NCBI GenBank assembly: GCA_025924315.1
Contig: JAICIO010000058.1
Span: 1-33,694 of the forward strand
Direction of reading: 5' to 3'
DNA length: 33,694 nt
From: Phycisphaerae bacterium
Lineage (GTDB): Bacteria; Planctomycetota; Phycisphaerae; Tepidisphaerales; Tepidisphaeraceae
The notes below the pieces were generated by a model, which was given only the letters and a program-made list of their open reading frames with translations, ran no database searches and was not told the DNA's origin. Positions 31,697 through 33,694 of this stretch are shown in pieces; position 1 is the first letter of the stretch; every line of letters begins with the position of its first letter. Both the position numbers and the translations under genes were made by a program.

Positions 31697-32137
31697 ATGC
31701 GTCACGGCATCATCATCGTCGATCACGGTTCGCGGCTGGAGCCGAGCAATCAAATGCTTGAAGAGGTCGCGAAGCTGTTCGCGAAGCGATTCGCGGAGAT
31801 GCACGAGGTCGTCGAGCCGGCGCATATGGAAATCGCCGAGCCGTCGATCGCGACGGCATACGCGAAATGCGCCCAGCGCGGCGCGCAGCGCATCATCGTT
31901 TGCCCATTTTTCCTCGGCCCGGGAAAACATTGGACCGGCGATATCCCGCGACTCACCGCAGAAGCCGCGGCGAAGTTTCCTGAGACGAGTTATCACGTAA
32001 CGATGCCGCTGGGGATTGACGATCTGATCTTGGATCTGCTCAACAAGCGCGCGAACTTCTGCATCGACAAGGATTTCACCTGCGAAAGCTGCCGTGGCAC
32101 GCTGCGCAGTGGTGAAAAGACCGCGGCCCTTTCGTAG
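31697..32137 (+). CDS. cbiX: CbiX-like sirohydrochlorin chelatase
   Basis: A 146-residue single-domain chelatase of the CbiX/SirB class, which inserts Co or Fe into sirohydrochlorin for cobalamin or sirohaem. Visible features: GIIIVDHGSRLEPSNQML with the metal His10, VEPAHMEIAEPSIATA, and RIIVCPFFLGPGKHWTGDIPRL with its His. After the usual domain end (about residue 115) there is an extra tail with CxxC (NFCIDKDFTCESCRGTLRSG) that may bind a metal or Fe-S cluster. GGAG lies just before the ATG. No other tetrapyrrole gene is adjacent. Confidence 0.88.
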   Translation: MRHGIIIVDHGSRLEPSNQMLEEVAKLFAKRFAEMHEVVEPAHMEIAEPSIATAYAKCAQRGAQRIIVCPFFLGPGKHWTGDIPRLTAEAAAKFPETSYHVTMPLGIDDLILDLLNKRANFCIDKDFTCESCRGTLRSGEKTAALS

Positions 32138-32158
32138 CACGGGTTTTCAAACGGTGCG

Positions 32159-32186
32159 TTGTCACTAATTGCACAAGGCGTACATA
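32159..32186 (+). promoter_or_regulatory. Predicted S41 protease promoter
   Basis: TTGTCA (32159-32164) and TACATA (32181-32186), spacing 16. It argues against a start at the TTG at 32159 and supports the ATG at 32216, which has GGAGG at 32207-32211. Confidence 0.5.
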
Positions 32187-32215
32187 TACCTTCAGACCCA
32201 ATTGCTGGAGGCGCG

Positions 32216-33613
32216 ATGCTGCGTGTCTGTCATTCTGAGCGAAGCGAAGAATCTCGATATCCAATACGTGTCTCCATTTGGAGATCCTTCGCTGCGCTCA
32301 GGATGACATTCATCACTCTGGCTTTGGTCACAGCGAATCGCGCCTTCGCCGCCCCACCTCAGGTCGTCATCTCTTCCCCCGACAACGGCGAGATCGACGT
32401 CGCGCCGGACGTGAAGGAAATCAAAATCGAGTTCGATCAGCCAATGAACCCCGGCGGGCGCTCGATCGTTGGCGGCGGGGATTCGTTTCCGAAAATCTCG
32501 GGCGATCCGAAGTGGACGGATGAGAAGACGTTCGTCATTCCGGTAGAGCTTGAACCGAATCACGCGTATCACCTCAGCATCAACAGCGATACGTTCAGAG
32601 GCTTCCAGAACCGCGGCGGAGACTCGGCCGAGTGGTATCCGATCGATTTCAAAACTCGCGCCGAGGGCAGCCAGCCCGCCAAGCCGGATGTGACGCTGGA
32701 GCAGAACAAAGCGGCGCTCAAGGCGCTGACGGATGCGATCGACAACGACTACGCCTATCGCGATCGGAAGAAGATCGATTGGGCGAAGGAGATCGCAAAG
32801 CGCAAGGAGCAGTTCGAGAACGCGAAGAGTGCCAATGAATTCGCGCGGCTCACGGCGCATCTTTTACGATTGGCGGAGGACGCGCACGTCTTCGTCAAGG
32901 CGGGCGACGTGACGATCGGCACGCGGGCGAACTCGTCCTCTCCGAATTTCAACTTCGCGGTGCTGCAGCAGCGCGTGCCGAAATGGACCGAAGGCGCCGG
33001 CGGAATCATTACCGGCAAATTCGAAGACGGCATCGGCTACATCCTTTTCTCCGACTGCAGTCGCGAGCAGGCCGATGCGTTCGACAAGGCGCTGGACGAA
33101 CTGAAAGACACGAAAGCCCTCATCATCGACGCACGCATGAACGGCGGAGGCGATGAAGACGCAGCCCAGCGCGTCGCGGGAAGATTCGTGGAAAAACCAG
33201 CGGTGTATTCGAAGGATCGAATTCGCGAAAATGGCAAATGGACGGCCCCGCTTGATCGCACAGTGGAGGTGCGAAAAGACGCAGGGCGCTATGCGAAGCC
33301 GGTCGCGGTCTTGATCGGCCCAAAGATCGCGAGCAGCGCCGAGTCTTTCGTCGCGATGATGAAGTACGGCGCGAAAGCCAAGCTCATCGGCGAGCCGACG
33401 AAAGGTTCATCCGGCCGGCCGATGCCTCACGATTTAGGGAACGCGGTGACGGTGTACCTGTCGAGTTGGGAAGATCAGCTGCCGGATGGCACACCGATCG
33501 AAGGCCGCGGAATCAAGCCGGATATTCTGATCAAAGTGAAACCGGTTGATCTGCAGCGCCGCGATGCGGTGCTGGAGACGGCTCTGATGTTTCACAGATC
33601 GCAGAGCAAGTGA
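32216..33613 (+). CDS. Secreted S41-family peptidase with Ig-like domain
   Basis: A 465-residue exported protein. A repeat-derived N-terminus (CHSERSEESRYPIRVSIWRS, FAALRMT) precedes a hydrophobic signal segment TFITLALVTANRAFAA. An Ig-like domain follows (about 48-145, PDNGEIDVAPDVKEIKIEFDQPM), then an S41 core: the helical cap (about 160-225), GIGYILFSDCSREQ, ALIIDARMNGGG and the nucleophile region GPKIASSAESFVAMM with GEPTKGSSGRP. S41 enzymes are Ser/Lys proteases of tail-specific or tricorn type. No PDZ domain was seen. ATG 32216 has GGAGG at 32207; an ATG at 32303 inside the repeat is the alternative and would give a tidier signal peptide. Confidence 0.85.
   Translation: MLRVCHSERSEESRYPIRVSIWRSFAALRMTFITLALVTANRAFAAPPQVVISSPDNGEIDVAPDVKEIKIEFDQPMNPGGRSIVGGGDSFPKISGDPKWTDEKTFVIPVELEPNHAYHLSINSDTFRGFQNRGGDSAEWYPIDFKTRAEGSQPAKPDVTLEQNKAALKALTDAIDNDYAYRDRKKIDWAKEIAKRKEQFENAKSANEFARLTAHLLRLAEDAHVFVKAGDVTIGTRANSSSPNFNFAVLQQRVPKWTEGAGGIITGKFEDGIGYILFSDCSREQADAFDKALDELKDTKALIIDARMNGGGDEDAAQRVAGRFVEKPAVYSKDRIRENGKWTAPLDRTVEVRKDAGRYAKPVAVLIGPKIASSAESFVAMMKYGAKAKLIGEPTKGSSGRPMPHDLGNAVTVYLSSWEDQLPDGTPIEGRGIKPDILIKVKPVDLQRRDAVLETALMFHRSQSK
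32228..32308. repeat. TGTCATTCTGAGCGAAG...CTTCGC...CAGGATGACA inverted repeat in coding 5' end
   Basis: Arms 32228-32255 and 32281-32308 form an imperfect inverted repeat of a widely dispersed bacterial intergenic type, translated as the familiar CHSERSEES...FAALRMT string. Here it lies between a good ribosome-binding site with ATG and the signal peptide of the S41 gene, and keeps the frame open. Confidence 0.85.
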
Positions 33614-33620
33614 AGGCATA

Positions 33621-33648
33621 TTTAGCGGCGGAGCGAAGCTCCGCGGGG
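33621..33648. repeat. Single-hairpin copy of the GCGGAGC-GAA-GCTCCGC family
   Basis: TTTAGCGGCGGAGCGAAGCTCCGCGGG matches, with few changes, the reverse complement of the left half of the repeat at 5838-5900. It starts seven bases after the S41 stop codon. The last 40 bases of the window are otherwise featureless apart from C runs. Confidence 0.75.
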
Positions 33649-33694
33649 TACTAGTGGCGCGAAAGAACCCCCGGTGCGTCGCTCCCCCCCGAAC

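Overview
The window looks like a complete or near-complete contig from a high-GC planctomycete, most plausibly class Phycisphaerae. The taxonomic hints are: a membrane protein ending in a CPEC-N-YDI...CPECG zinc ribbon of the kind common in planctomycetes, two secreted toroid plus DUF4159-like proteins, a secreted protein with a VPLPPAA-type PEP-CTERM sorting tail, and many palindromic intergenic repeats. This is inference from gene content; there is no rRNA, tRNA or marker operon to settle it. The left edge holds a C-run and an IS110 transposase, and the right edge ends in a palindromic repeat, as expected where an assembly breaks at repeats.

Layout. 1-1225: IS110-family element. 1259-3446 (+): tight run of apt, a secreted EEP-family hydrolase and a hemolysin-III-like membrane protein. 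3418-11043 (-): two paralogous secreted toroid/DUF4159-like proteins, a five-domain S1 protein and an HtrA-type protease. 11302-15312 (-): a PEP-CTERM protein, a ParD/ParE-like toxin-antitoxin pair, hisA, a cupin and a tRNA-dihydrouridine synthase. 15414-19130: a chromate-type transporter, a GNAT acetyltransferase, a Tat-exported NIPSNAP-like protein and a YcaQ-like DNA glycosylase. 19321-20841 (-): ahcY. 21148-24138 (+): an AT-richer, probably acquired two-gene unit of a large N6-adenine DNA methyltransferase and a PIN-domain nuclease. 24194-26113 (-): a double-HTH/zinc-ribbon protein carrying several repeat sequences inside its reading frame, beside a decayed copy of its own 3' end. 26333-31275 (-): two small membrane proteins, an ArsR-methyltransferase fusion regulator, a short membrane protein, a beta-barrel porin and a fructosamine-kinase-like enzyme. 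31697-33613 (+): a CbiX-like chelatase and an S41 protease.

Two themes link separate parts. First, an identical inverted repeat (CATCCG-TTGATC-CGGATG) lies just upstream of the ahcY promoter and over the transcription start and start codon of the ArsR-methyltransferase gene about 7.4 kb away. This suggests an autoregulated regulator of S-adenosylhomocysteine recycling. Second, the window is full of palindromic repeats that follow position rules. Compact paired palindromes sit within a few bases of stop codons. Long CGCAGATGAA/CACGAATGAA hairpins sit upstream of genes. Several repeat sequences lie inside coding sequences without breaking the frame.

The best candidate for an undescribed system is the methyltransferase-PIN unit. 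The two genes share one reading frame, separated by a single TAG and one codon, and no separate antitoxin gene is visible. No rRNA, tRNA, CRISPR array or recognisable riboswitch was found by eye.
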